Part shown: positions 17,202-25,575 of the stretch, piece after piece
Layout: each line of letters begins with the position of its first letter
Position numbering within the stretch: the first letter of the stretch is position 1
DNA from: Petrimonas mucosa
GTDB lineage: Bacteria > Bacteroidota > Bacteroidia > Bacteroidales > Dysgonomonadaceae
Direction of reading: 5' to 3'
Assembly (NCBI RefSeq): GCF_900095795.1
Contig: NZ_LT608328.1
Span: 310,001-374,000 of the forward strand
DNA length: 64,000 nucleotides
Translations under genes and position numbers: made by a program
Notes under the pieces: model-generated
What the model saw: only the letters and a program-made list of their open reading frames with translations
Told to the model about the DNA's origin: nothing
Databases searched by the model: none

Positions 17202-19526
17202 ATGAGAAAACTGATTGTCTCACTGTTGATTGTACTGATTCTTCCTGTTGTCCCTGCAGATGCACAGACTCCCGCCTTCCCCGGTGCAGAGGGTGCAGGC
17301 AGGTATACTACCGGAGGCAGGGGGGGCGAGGTGCTCTATGTCACCTCCCTCGAGGATTCGGATAAACCGGGAACCCTCCGCTGGGCCATCCGGAAAAAGG
17401 GGCCACGCACTATCCTGTTTAAGGTGTCGGGTGAAATCAGGTTGAAGAGTCCACTGAAGATCGATAACGGTGACCTGACCATCGCCGGACAGTCGGCTCC
17501 AGGTGATGGGATCTGCATCAGTAACCATGAAACGGTGATCAGTGCCGACAATGTGATCATCCGCTTTATCCGGTTCCGTCTGGGTGACAGGGGAGGTAGG
17601 GCAGTCGATGCACTGTCGGGTTATCGCAACCGGCAGATCATCATCGATCACTGCAGCATGAGCTGGAGCGTGGATGAACTTGCCTCCTTTTACGACAATG
17701 AGAATTTCACCATGCAGTGGTGCTTCCTTGCCGAGAGCCTGCGAAATTCGAGGCATGACAAGGGCAAACATGGTTACGGCGGTATCTGGGGCGGACGTCA
17801 TGCCTCGTTCCACCACAACCTGCTGGTCCACAATGATAGCCGAAACCCCCGTTTCTGCGGTAGCCGCTACTCCGGGAGGCCCGACCTAGAACTGGTGGAT
17901 TTCCGCAACAATGTGATCTATAACTGGGGATCGAACAACATCTACGCAGCAGAAGGGGGGAGCTACAATTTGATAGCCAACTACTACAAACCGGGTCCGG
18001 CCAGTTCGAAGGGATCTTCCGCACGGATCATAAATCCTGACGCCGATAATGGAGAGAACCACCAGCCGGCAGGTGTCCATGGACGTTTCTATCTGGAGGG
18101 GAACATCCTGGAGGGTAATGCCGCAGTGACTGCAGATAACCGATTGGGTGTCGAACTGGGAGAGAGTTTCAAACAGTTTGCTCCAGGCGTGAGTAGGGAG
18201 GATATCCTGGCAGACCAACCCTTTCCGGTAGCCGATGTGACCACCGACAAGGCGGAGGAGGCTTTTGAAAAGGTGTTGCGCTATGGTGGATGCTCCCTGG
18301 TGCGGGATATCCACGACAAGCGCTATGTGGATAATGTGCGTGACGGAACTTACTCTTTCGAAGGATCTGCCGGCAGCAGGGGGGGATTGATCGACAGCCA
18401 GCAGGATGTAGGAGGGTGGCCGCAGTATCGTACCTATGACACCTATATTGACAGTGATGGAGATGGCATTCCCGACGGCTGGCTGGAGAAACATTATCCG
18501 GGTAAGCAGGCCAACGACCGGAACAGCGAGGGCTACACCTACCTGGAGCTTTATCTCAATAGCCTGGTGGCGCACCTGATGGGCGTATCGACCCCCATAG
18601 CGGTGAAACGGATTGTGGTAGATCAGCGGGGTGGGGGTGATTACCGGACGCTGCAGGAGGCGGTTGATGCGGTGAGGGCCTTTGATCCCGACTTCTTCAC
18701 GGAGATTTTTGTCAGGGAGGGAACCTATTACGAAAAGGTGATGATTCCCGATCATGTACGCAACCTGAGGATCGTAGGGGAGAACAGGGAGCGGACCATC
18801 ATCTCCTTCAACGACCATGCCCTGCTCAACAACATGGGAACCTTCCGGACCTATACCCTGATGGTAAGAGGGGAGAGAATCACCCTAGAGAACCTCACCA
18901 TCGAGAACAATGCTCCTGCGGTAGCACAGGCGGTGGCGCTCCACACCGAAGGTGACCGCATCATCCTGAGAAACTGCAGGCTCCTGGGAAATCAGGATAC
19001 CCTCTATACCGGCAGGGAGAGGGGCAGGCTCTATTTCTTCCGTTGCCATATCGAGGGAACTACCGATTTCATCTTTGGTTCCTCCACCGCCTGGTTCGAG
19101 GAGTGTGAGCTGCATGCAAAAAAAAATTCATATATCACGGCTGCCAGTACACCAGCCGATACCCCCTACGGCTATATCTTCAACCGTTGCCAGATTACCG
19201 TTGCAGAGGGGGTGACCGCTCTCTATCTGGGGCGTCCCTGGCGCCCGCATGCCATGACACTCTTTATGAACTGCACGCTTCCCAAGACGATCCACCCGCG
19301 GGGATGGCATAACTGGAATAAGCCCGAGAATGAGAAAACCGCCCGTTACGGAGAATACAACAACAGGGGGAGAGGGAGCCGGACTTCAGAAAGAGCAGCT
19401 TGGAGCAGGATCCTCACCTCCGACGAGGCGAGCCAAATCACCCTGGAAAGGGTGATGGGCGATTTCTACCCGGCAATCGTCAACGGGTGGGAGTGCAGCG
19501 CTCTACCGACTGAAAGCGATAAATGA
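17202..19526 (+). CDS. Pectate lyase (PL1) - pectin methylesterase (CE8) fusion enzyme
   Basis: 774 aa with a type I signal (cleavage near ADAQT). Residues about 23-400 form a PL1-type beta-helix (FPGAEGAGRYTTGGRGG, GQSAPGDGI, DHCSMSWS, NPRFCGSR). A short calcium-binding DSDGDGIPDGW segment follows. Residues about 465-765 form a CE8 esterase with all family blocks: GTYYEK, QAVALH, NQDTLY, DFIFGS and LGRPW, including both catalytic Asp and the substrate Arg. One polypeptide can thus demethylate pectin and cleave the exposed polygalacturonate by beta-elimination. It starts 17 bp after GH105 and overlaps the next PL1 gene by 4 bp (ATGA). The signal type suggests the periplasm. Confidence 0.93.
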   Translation: MRKLIVSLLIVLILPVVPADAQTPAFPGAEGAGRYTTGGRGGEVLYVTSLEDSDKPGTLRWAIRKKGPRTILFKVSGEIRLKSPLKIDNGDLTIAGQSAPGDGICISNHETVISADNVIIRFIRFRLGDRGGRAVDALSGYRNRQIIIDHCSMSWSVDELASFYDNENFTMQWCFLAESLRNSRHDKGKHGYGGIWGGRHASFHHNLLVHNDSRNPRFCGSRYSGRPDLELVDFRNNVIYNWGSNNIYAAEGGSYNLIANYYKPGPASSKGSSARIINPDADNGENHQPAGVHGRFYLEGNILEGNAAVTADNRLGVELGESFKQFAPGVSREDILADQPFPVADVTTDKAEEAFEKVLRYGGCSLVRDIHDKRYVDNVRDGTYSFEGSAGSRGGLIDSQQDVGGWPQYRTYDTYIDSDGDGIPDGWLEKHYPGKQANDRNSEGYTYLELYLNSLVAHLMGVSTPIAVKRIVVDQRGGGDYRTLQEAVDAVRAFDPDFFTEIFVREGTYYEKVMIPDHVRNLRIVGENRERTIISFNDHALLNNMGTFRTYTLMVRGERITLENLTIENNAPAVAQAVALHTEGDRIILRNCRLLGNQDTLYTGRERGRLYFFRCHIEGTTDFIFGSSTAWFEECELHAKKNSYITAASTPADTPYGYIFNRCQITVAEGVTALYLGRPWRPHAMTLFMNCTLPKTIHPRGWHNWNKPENEKTARYGEYNNRGRGSRTSERAAWSRILTSDEASQITLERVMGDFYPAIVNGWECSALPTESDK

Positions 19527-21076
19527 CTGAAAGGATGAATGGGATGAAGTGTTTTTCCTCATTGCTGACCATTGGCACCATATTGTTGTTGCTGACTTTT
19601 GGCTGTCAAAAGAGTATTCCTGAAATTGAGCGGCCCGACCGGGAGGAGCCCGGAGTCGATCCGCCAGCAGGGGGGCACATTTATCCCAAACCGGTGGATG
19701 AGCAGGCTTTTGCCTTTCCTGGTGCCTGGGGTGGCGGTCGAAATGCCAGTGGTGGCCGTGGCGGCAAGTTGATTCGGGTCACTTCACTTGAAGATGACGG
19801 TCTGCCAGGCTCTTTAAGGTATGCGGTGAACCAGCCAGGAGCCCGCATTGTCATATTCGACGTGAGCGGCACCATCCGGCTGAAAAGCAGACTGGAGATC
19901 CGGCAAGGCAACCTCACCCTGGCGGGGCAGTCGGCTCCAGGCGACGGTATCACCCTGGCCGACTATCCGGTGGAGATCAAGGCCGACAATGTCATCATCC
20001 GTTACCTTCGTTTCCGGATGGGCGACCTGAAGGTGGAGGGCGATGAGGATGCCCTTGGCGCGCGTAACCGGAACAACCTGATCATCGACCACTGCTCCAT
20101 GAGCTGGTCGACCGACGAGTGCGCCTCCTTTTATGACAACGAGAACTTCACCTTGCAGTGGTCTATTCTCTCCGAGAGCCTGCGCCTTTCGGTGCACGAC
20201 AAGGGGGCACACGGTTATGGGGGTATCTGGGGAGGAGTGAATGCCTCCTTCCTTTACAACCTGCTGGTGCATCACGACAACCGTACTCCTCGCTTCTGCG
20301 GCAGCCGCTACTCTAACAAGCCGGAGAAGGAGAGCGTGGACTTCCGGAACAACCTGATCTATAACTGGGGTGCAAACAATATCTACGGTGGGGAGGGGGG
20401 TAGTTACAACCTGGTGAACAACTACTATAAACCGGGACCCGCATCCTCCAACAGCGGACGGTTGATTCAACCCTATGCCGATGATGGCAAGAACAGTCAG
20501 CCTGAAGGTATCCATGGACGTTTCTATCTGAGCGGTAATCAGATAGAGGGTAACATCGGCGTCAGCAGCAACAACCGGATGGGGGTACACCTGCACACCA
20601 CGTTTGCCACCTATGCCCCGGGTATTACCTTAGATGATATTTTAGAGGAGAGCGAGTTCGTAATGGGAGAGGCAGTGACCTGGAGCGCCGGAGAGGCCTT
20701 TGAGAAGGTGTTGCAACACGCCGGATGCAGCAGAAACCGCGATGCGGTGGATATACGTCTGGTAGAGGAGGCGAGGAACGGAACGGCAACTTTCAGGGGA
20801 TCAAACCCGCAGAACACCCCTCCATACCCGAAACCGGGCATTATAGACAGTCAGGAAGATCTCAAGCCGGCGGATGGAGCTGCCGGATGGAGTGCCTGGC
20901 CTCTTCTCTCGCAGGGAACACTCCCGGTCGACAGTGACGGGGATGGCATGCCCGACAGCTGGGAGAGGACAAAGGGTCTTGATCCTTCAACCCCCGATGG
21001 AGGCGGGCGACACCTCAGCACCGCCTACGACAACATCGAGGTCTATTTGAATGAACTGGCGGGAACAGTTCAATAG
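19523..21076 (+). CDS. Pectate lyase family 1 (PL1) lipoprotein
   Basis: 517 aa; the start overlaps the previous stop by 4 bp and leads to a signal with lipobox LTFGC. The lyase domain parallels the N-terminal half of the preceding fusion (FPGAWGGGRNASGGRGG, AGQSAPGDGI, DHCSMSWSTDE, TPRFCGSRYS) and ends with the same type of calcium-binding segment, DSDGDGMPDSWER. No esterase domain follows. Being a lipoprotein, it is the likelier surface lyase, with the fusion enzyme acting inside. Close resemblance of the two lyase domains indicates duplication. The Arg of the FCGSR block is the likely catalytic base by analogy with PL1. Confidence 0.92.
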   Translation: MTERMNGMKCFSSLLTIGTILLLLTFGCQKSIPEIERPDREEPGVDPPAGGHIYPKPVDEQAFAFPGAWGGGRNASGGRGGKLIRVTSLEDDGLPGSLRYAVNQPGARIVIFDVSGTIRLKSRLEIRQGNLTLAGQSAPGDGITLADYPVEIKADNVIIRYLRFRMGDLKVEGDEDALGARNRNNLIIDHCSMSWSTDECASFYDNENFTLQWSILSESLRLSVHDKGAHGYGGIWGGVNASFLYNLLVHHDNRTPRFCGSRYSNKPEKESVDFRNNLIYNWGANNIYGGEGGSYNLVNNYYKPGPASSNSGRLIQPYADDGKNSQPEGIHGRFYLSGNQIEGNIGVSSNNRMGVHLHTTFATYAPGITLDDILEESEFVMGEAVTWSAGEAFEKVLQHAGCSRNRDAVDIRLVEEARNGTATFRGSNPQNTPPYPKPGIIDSQEDLKPADGAAGWSAWPLLSQGTLPVDSDGDGMPDSWERTKGLDPSTPDGGGRHLSTAYDNIEVYLNELAGTVQ

Positions 21077-21086
21077 CGTTAAACAG

Positions 21087-22961
21087 ATGAAAAGTAGAGC
21101 GATGTTTCTATTGTTGATATTGCATCTCTGCCTCGTTGGGCAGGTAACTGCACAGACCGTTTTGATAGGTGGTGTTCCACGCGACACCAGTTATACCGTC
21201 TACAGCACTTACCAGAAAGAGGTGAAGCGATTTCCCTTTATTCGGATTGCTTCGGCGGAGATTCCACCCGGTATCCGGACTGAAGAGAATATTGCCTATA
21301 AACATGACGGCATGCGGGATTTGAACCTCTCGGTTTACCGTCCGGATAATGATGCCGTTCTCCCGGCGGTGATGATGATCCATGGCGGTGGCTGGAATTC
21401 CGGCTCGCCCGATATGCAGAGAGCGCTGGCCGTGCAACTGGCCAGGGTCGGTTTTGTTACCTTTACCGTTGAATACCGTCTTTCGCCCGAGGCACTTTTC
21501 CCGGCGGCATTGGAGGATCTGGAAGATGCGGCGGCATGGTTTGCAAGGAGCGCCTCACGATTTGGAGCCGATCCGATGGCGATGGCGGTTTCGGGTTGTT
21601 CGGCCGGGGGACAGCTGGCATCCCTCGTGGGAACCCGTAACCGGGAGAACCGCTTCCGGGCCGTAATCAATATCGACGGGATCTCCACCTTTATATATCC
21701 CGAGACGGTGGAGCGGGCGGAGAAGGCGCGCGAGAGAGGGGAAAAAGAGCCGGTCGATGCCCTCTGGCTGGGTGGTAGCTACAGTGAAAACCCTGAACAT
21801 TGGAAGGCTGCCTCGCCGTTGTTGCATATACACCGGAGAAGTGCACCGGTCTGCTTTATCAACAGTTCGATCCCCCGCTTCCATAACGGACGGGATGAAC
21901 ATATCCGCCGGCTCGACAGTCTCGGCATCTACAGCGAGGTGCATACCTTCGACGATACACCCCACACCTTCTGGCATTTTCATCCCTGGCAACTCTCCAC
22001 CATCAGGCTGATGAGCGGCTTCCTCCACAAGATCTTCCGCCCGTCGGGCGAGATTGAGCGTAGCGGGTACGACTGGGTGGTGGCTCAGGACGGATCTGGC
22101 GATTTCACCACCATCCAGGCGGCCATCGATGCCGTTCCCGATTTCAGGAAACGACCCACCCGCATCCTGATCCGAAATGGGGTTTACCGTGAGCGGCTGA
22201 TCATTCCCGATACGAAACAGCAGCTGACCCTGGTAGGAGAGGACAAATACCACACCATCATTACCTGGAACAATTTCGCCTCCAAACGAAGTTCATTGGG
22301 CGACGAGATCGGAACCTCAGGCTCCGCTTCGGTCTATATCTCTCCCGACCTCTTCATCGCCGAGAACCTCACCTTTGCCAACGACGCCGGACCGATGGGC
22401 CAGGCGGTGGCGACAATTGTGCGGAGCGACCGTGCCTGCTTCATCAACTGCCGTTTCCTCGGCTTTCAGGATACCCTCTATACCCATAAGTCCGGCAGCC
22501 GGCAGTACTACCGGAATTGTTACATCGAGGGGACAGTCGACTTTATCTTCGGCTCCTCCATTGCCTGGTTCGAGGAGTGCGAGATCTACTGCAAGCGGCA
22601 GGGGTACATTACTGCTGCCTCTACCCCGCAGGATCAGCCTTTCGGATATATTTTCAACCGCTGCGTCATTACTGGTGATGCGGCACACTCCTTCTATCTG
22701 GGGCGTCCCTGGCGACCTTACGCACGAGTTATCTTCAAGGAGTGTGAGCTGGGCGAGGTGATCCGGCCCGAGGGATGGAACAATTGGGATAATCCGGCCA
22801 ATGAGGAGACAGCCTGGTTTGCCGAGTACCGGAACCGGGGAGCCGGTGCCGGGACAAAGGAGCGGGTTGGCTGGTCTCACCAGCTTAAGGCGACTGATGC
22901 AACACTTCTTACACCTGAAAGAGTGCTGGGAGGAGATTTTTTCGAAGAGGTTATCCGGTAA
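21087..22961 (+). CDS. Alpha/beta-hydrolase esterase - pectin methylesterase (CE8) fusion enzyme
   Basis: The chosen ATG gives MKSRAMFLLLILHLCLVG and a cleavage site near VTAQ; the upstream extension of the frame is polar and overlaps the preceding gene. Residues about 70-315 are an alpha/beta-hydrolase with oxyanion motif HGGGW, nucleophile motif GCSAGG and a late His in DDTPHTFW. Residues about 328-620 are a CE8 domain with GVYRER, GQAVAT, FQDTLY, DFIFGS and LGRPW. CE8 removes methyl esters from galacturonate. The first domain resembles acyl esterases, so pectin O-acetyl removal is a reasonable but unproven role. It is the last gene of the pectin block. Confidence 0.9.
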   Translation: MKSRAMFLLLILHLCLVGQVTAQTVLIGGVPRDTSYTVYSTYQKEVKRFPFIRIASAEIPPGIRTEENIAYKHDGMRDLNLSVYRPDNDAVLPAVMMIHGGGWNSGSPDMQRALAVQLARVGFVTFTVEYRLSPEALFPAALEDLEDAAAWFARSASRFGADPMAMAVSGCSAGGQLASLVGTRNRENRFRAVINIDGISTFIYPETVERAEKARERGEKEPVDALWLGGSYSENPEHWKAASPLLHIHRRSAPVCFINSSIPRFHNGRDEHIRRLDSLGIYSEVHTFDDTPHTFWHFHPWQLSTIRLMSGFLHKIFRPSGEIERSGYDWVVAQDGSGDFTTIQAAIDAVPDFRKRPTRILIRNGVYRERLIIPDTKQQLTLVGEDKYHTIITWNNFASKRSSLGDEIGTSGSASVYISPDLFIAENLTFANDAGPMGQAVATIVRSDRACFINCRFLGFQDTLYTHKSGSRQYYRNCYIEGTVDFIFGSSIAWFEECEIYCKRQGYITAASTPQDQPFGYIFNRCVITGDAAHSFYLGRPWRPYARVIFKECELGEVIRPEGWNNWDNPANEETAWFAEYRNRGAGAGTKERVGWSHQLKATDATLLTPERVLGGDFFEEVIR

Positions 22962-22976
22962 TGGTTCCGGTTTTGT

Positions 22977-22984
22977 TATCTTTG
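22977..22984 (+). promoter_or_regulatory. Bacteroidota -7 box for the 56-aa membrane protein
   Basis: TATCTTTG fits TAnnTTTG exactly and lies 21 bp before the ATG at 23006, which gives a very short leader and supports that start. Confidence 0.6.
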
Positions 22985-23005
22985 CAGATCAAGATTATCT
23001 CCACT

Positions 23006-23176
23006 ATGGCAAAACGGACATTTTCACAAACACAACTCGGCTTTATCGCAATACTTTGGGTGATTCTTGCCGGATATGTTCTTATGAATGCCGAAATAAA
23101 CGGCATTACCATCATTTCGCTTATCATGTCCGCTATCATCGTTTTTGTACCTATTTACAAAAATCTGCGAAAGTGA
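23006..23176 (+). CDS. Small two-helix membrane protein, function unknown
   Basis: 56 aa starting MAKRTFSQTQLG. Two hydrophobic segments (about 11-27 and 33-50) with a basic tail (YKNLRK) predict a hairpin inner-membrane protein. A longer frame opens at 22961 but would begin upstream of the predicted promoter, so the short form is preferred. It does not appear to belong to the pectin operon because it has its own -7 box. No family recognised. Confidence 0.65.
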   Translation: MAKRTFSQTQLGFIAILWVILAGYVLMNAEINGITIISLIMSAIIVFVPIYKNLRK

Positions 23177-23213
23177 CTTATTTTCTGTCAAAACATAAAA
23201 AGTCGGATAATTA

Positions 23214-23245
23214 TTGCTTCAATTCATTTATTGATACTATTTTTG
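23214..23245 (+). promoter_or_regulatory. Promoter for gdhA
   Basis: TTG at 23214-23216 and TATTTTTG at 23238-23245 match the -33 TTG and -7 TAnnTTTG elements with a 21-bp gap. Transcription would begin about 40-45 bp before the gdhA ATG. Confidence 0.65.
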
Positions 23246-23295
23246 TATTTCAAAGTGATTGTTTCTAATGTTATCACTATAAAATCCGATTTTTT

Positions 23296-24630
23296 ATGAA
23301 TTGTGAAGAAGTAATGAGTCTTCTGAAAAGACGTTTTCCAAACGAACCTGAATATCTTCAGGCTGTAGAAGAAGTGGTTGAATCCATCGAAGAGGTGTAC
23401 AATCAACACCCTGAATTCGAAAAGGCCAATCTTCTCGAACGGTTGATCATCCCCGACAAAATCCATACCTTCCGCGTTACCTGGGTGGATGACAACGGTA
23501 ACGTGCAAACCAACATGGGATACCGTGTACAGCACAACAACGCTATCGGGCCCTATAAGGGCGGTATCCGTTTTCATGCATCCGTATCACTTTCCATCTT
23601 GAAATTCCTGGCGTTTGAACAGACGTTCAAGAATGCACTTACTACACTCCCGATGGGTGGGGCCAAAGGGGGGTCGGATTTTTCGCCTCGCGGCAAGTCC
23701 GAAAGCGAGGTGATGCGTTTCTGTCAGGCCTTCACCGAAGGTTTGTGGCGAGTGATCGGGCCGGATACCGATGTGCCTGCGGGTGATATCGGTGTAGGAG
23801 GCCGAGAGGTGGGATATATGTTTGGAAAATACAAAAAACTGGTCGGCGAATTTACCGGCACCTTCACCGGGAAAGGTCGTGAGTTTGGCGGGTCGCTTAT
23901 CCGTCCGGAGGCGACTGGTTATGGTAATGTCTACTTTCTCCTGGAGATGTTGAAAACAAGAAATATCGATATAAGGGGAAAGAGATGTCTGGTATCCGGG
24001 TCGGGCAACGTGGCTCAATACACATGCGAGAAGTTGATCGAAATGGGAGCCATCCCTGTCACACTTTCCGATTCTGACGGATATATCTACGATCCGGATG
24101 GAATTACCAGGGAAAAGCTGAGTTTTGTAATGGAACTGAAAAACCTCTACCGTGGACGAATTCGTGAATATGCAGAGGAGTTTGGTTGCAAGTATGTCGC
24201 CGGCGCTCGTCCCTGGGGTGAAAAAGGCGATATTGCGTTGCCTTCCGCCACACAGAATGAAATTGACGGTGACGATGCCAGGGCTTTGGTTGAAAATGGA
24301 GTCTTTGCGGTTTCCGAAGGGGCCAATATGCCGAGTACACCCGAGGCGATCGAGATTTTCCAGCAGCACAAGATCCTCTATGCACCGGGCAAAGCTGCCA
24401 ACGCGGGTGGAGTCTCTGTATCGGGACTTGAAATGACACAAAACTCGGAACGTTACAGTTGGAGTGCCGAGCAGGTGGATGCCAAACTTAAATGGATCAT
24501 GGGGAATATCCATGATAATTGCGTGAAATACGGCACCGAACCCGACGGCTATATAAACTATGTGAAAGGGGCCAACATAGCCGGCTTTATGAAAGTAGCC
24601 AAGGCAATGATGAGTCAAGGTATTTTGTAA
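23296..24630 (+). CDS. gdhA: NADP-type glutamate dehydrogenase
   Basis: 444 aa, the usual length of the hexameric bacterial enzyme, which interconverts 2-oxoglutarate plus ammonium and glutamate. The substrate-binding region reads YRVQHNNAIGPYKGGIRFH, with the catalytic-lysine block PMGGAKGGSDF. The dinucleotide-binding Rossmann motif is VSGSGNVAQYT, and the C-terminal part holds GKAANAGGVSVSGLEM. Coenzyme preference for NADP is inferred from overall similarity to the assimilatory class. It is monocistronic with its own promoter and is followed by tRNA-Arg, consistent with a housekeeping nitrogen-assimilation role. Confidence 0.95.
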   Translation: MNCEEVMSLLKRRFPNEPEYLQAVEEVVESIEEVYNQHPEFEKANLLERLIIPDKIHTFRVTWVDDNGNVQTNMGYRVQHNNAIGPYKGGIRFHASVSLSILKFLAFEQTFKNALTTLPMGGAKGGSDFSPRGKSESEVMRFCQAFTEGLWRVIGPDTDVPAGDIGVGGREVGYMFGKYKKLVGEFTGTFTGKGREFGGSLIRPEATGYGNVYFLLEMLKTRNIDIRGKRCLVSGSGNVAQYTCEKLIEMGAIPVTLSDSDGYIYDPDGITREKLSFVMELKNLYRGRIREYAEEFGCKYVAGARPWGEKGDIALPSATQNEIDGDDARALVENGVFAVSEGANMPSTPEAIEIFQQHKILYAPGKAANAGGVSVSGLEMTQNSERYSWSAEQVDAKLKWIMGNIHDNCVKYGTEPDGYINYVKGANIAGFMKVAKAMMSQGIL

Positions 24631-24688
24631 TTTTTCCGTTTTGCCATAAATTCAGTTACACAAATTTTTTTTATTCTCAGAATTGCCG

Positions 24689-24696
24689 TATTTTTG
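24689..24696 (+). promoter_or_regulatory. -7 box for tRNA-Arg
   Basis: TATTTTTG matches TAnnTTTG and lies 22 bp before the first tRNA base. Confidence 0.55.
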
Positions 24697-24718
24697 CAAA
24701 CTGAATTTGCATAAGGAT

Positions 24719-24792
24719 GGTCCGGTAGCTCAGCTGGATAGAGCAACAGCCTTCTAAGCTGTGGGTCGTGGGTTCGAATCCCGCTCGGATCA
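24719..24792 (+). tRNA. tRNA-Arg (anticodon TCT)
   Basis: A 74-nt cloverleaf. Acceptor GGTCCGG pairs with TCGGATC (two G-T wobbles). The D-arm GCTC...GAGC holds the AGCTGGATA loop, the anticodon stem ACAGC/GCTGT holds loop CTTCTAA, and the T-arm GTGGG/CCCGC holds TTCGAAT. The discriminator base is A; CCA is not encoded. Anticodon TCT reads AGA and AGG. Confidence 0.95.
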
Positions 24793-24803
24793 CATTAAAT
24801 AAC

Positions 24804-24844
24804 AAGCACTTGCGTCAATCCGATGTGGGTGCTTTTTATTTTTA
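24804..24844 (+). terminator. Terminator after tRNA-Arg
   Basis: AAGCAC pairs with GTGCTT around a 19-nt loop, and the tract TTTTTATTTTT follows directly. Confidence 0.6.
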
Positions 24845-25575
24845 TAGCGCTGTTCGGACGCCCTGGCTCGCTAACGGTAGTTAATCCCATACTTCGATCA
24901 CCATATCAAGCGGCCATCTCTCTTGCCGGGAATTGGGAATTATGTGTTGATTCACTTTCAGTTGGATCAAAAGAGAGATGGATGGAGCAGGAGTGGCCTT
25001 CAATCACCATGATGCCAGTTCCCTCCAACTGGGAGTCCCATGGAGTACTCCCCGGAATGCTCACTGGGATCAATTACCACGTCGGTTACCTCATGCATAT
25101 ATCGGTTCTGCATGGTACTGGAAAACGATTTGTTGTGCCTCATCAGGAGACGGCCGAGTACTGGCGTTTGATAAACCGGCTTGGAGATGGTGTGACGAAC
25201 GATTGGGATTTTTGGGTTTTCCCGAAACGGACGAAGAGGATTCTAAAAGTTATGCTGTAACCGCCCCGCTTTATGATCTCTTTTCAACCCACTACAACAA
25301 TATCCATATGGCCGGAACACCGGAGGGAAACGCTGCGGATATTGTTATTGGGACACTCGACAGTCCTGAAAAAGCCAATGCCATTGCGGAGGATAAACGT
25401 GTCATAATAATTGGCAATGCCGTTTGAGAAAATTGAATACCTTGCTGTCGGGGAAGGAAGGGACAACTATTTCATCTACGTTGCTCAAGCGACTGCCGGA
25501 AGCAGCATATCTGTTGGATCAATTGCCCCAAGATGCAGATTCAGAAAATTTCTGTTTACGATAGTATCCTGTCTG
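24845..25575 (+). pseudogene. Decayed GH2-like glycosidase remnant
   Basis: No single frame spans this stretch, but three frames carry pieces that read like one enzyme in order. These are ISLAGNWELCVDSLSVGSKE (GH2 sugar-binding start), VPSNWESHG, then IGSAWYWKT and RVLAFDKPAWRW in another frame (jelly-roll core). NDWDFWVFP, TAPLYDLFSTHYNNI and a last short piece near 25440-25500 follow. Frameshifts and large internal deletions are needed, and the (alpha/beta)8 catalytic domain is absent. The fragment lies directly behind tRNA-Arg and runs into the 3' end of the convergent AraC gene. Assignment to GH2 rests on motif order only. Confidence 0.55.

Noticed and set aside
22801-23268. 155-aa plus-strand frame spanning the end of the esterase-CE8 gene
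   Set aside because: Overlaps the CE8 C-terminus and the 56-aa gene; no domain and the composition changes mid-frame.
24823-25260. 145-aa frame after tRNA-Arg as an intact gene
   Set aside because: Motifs continue in other frames, so it is part of a degraded larger gene; its start lies in the tRNA terminator.
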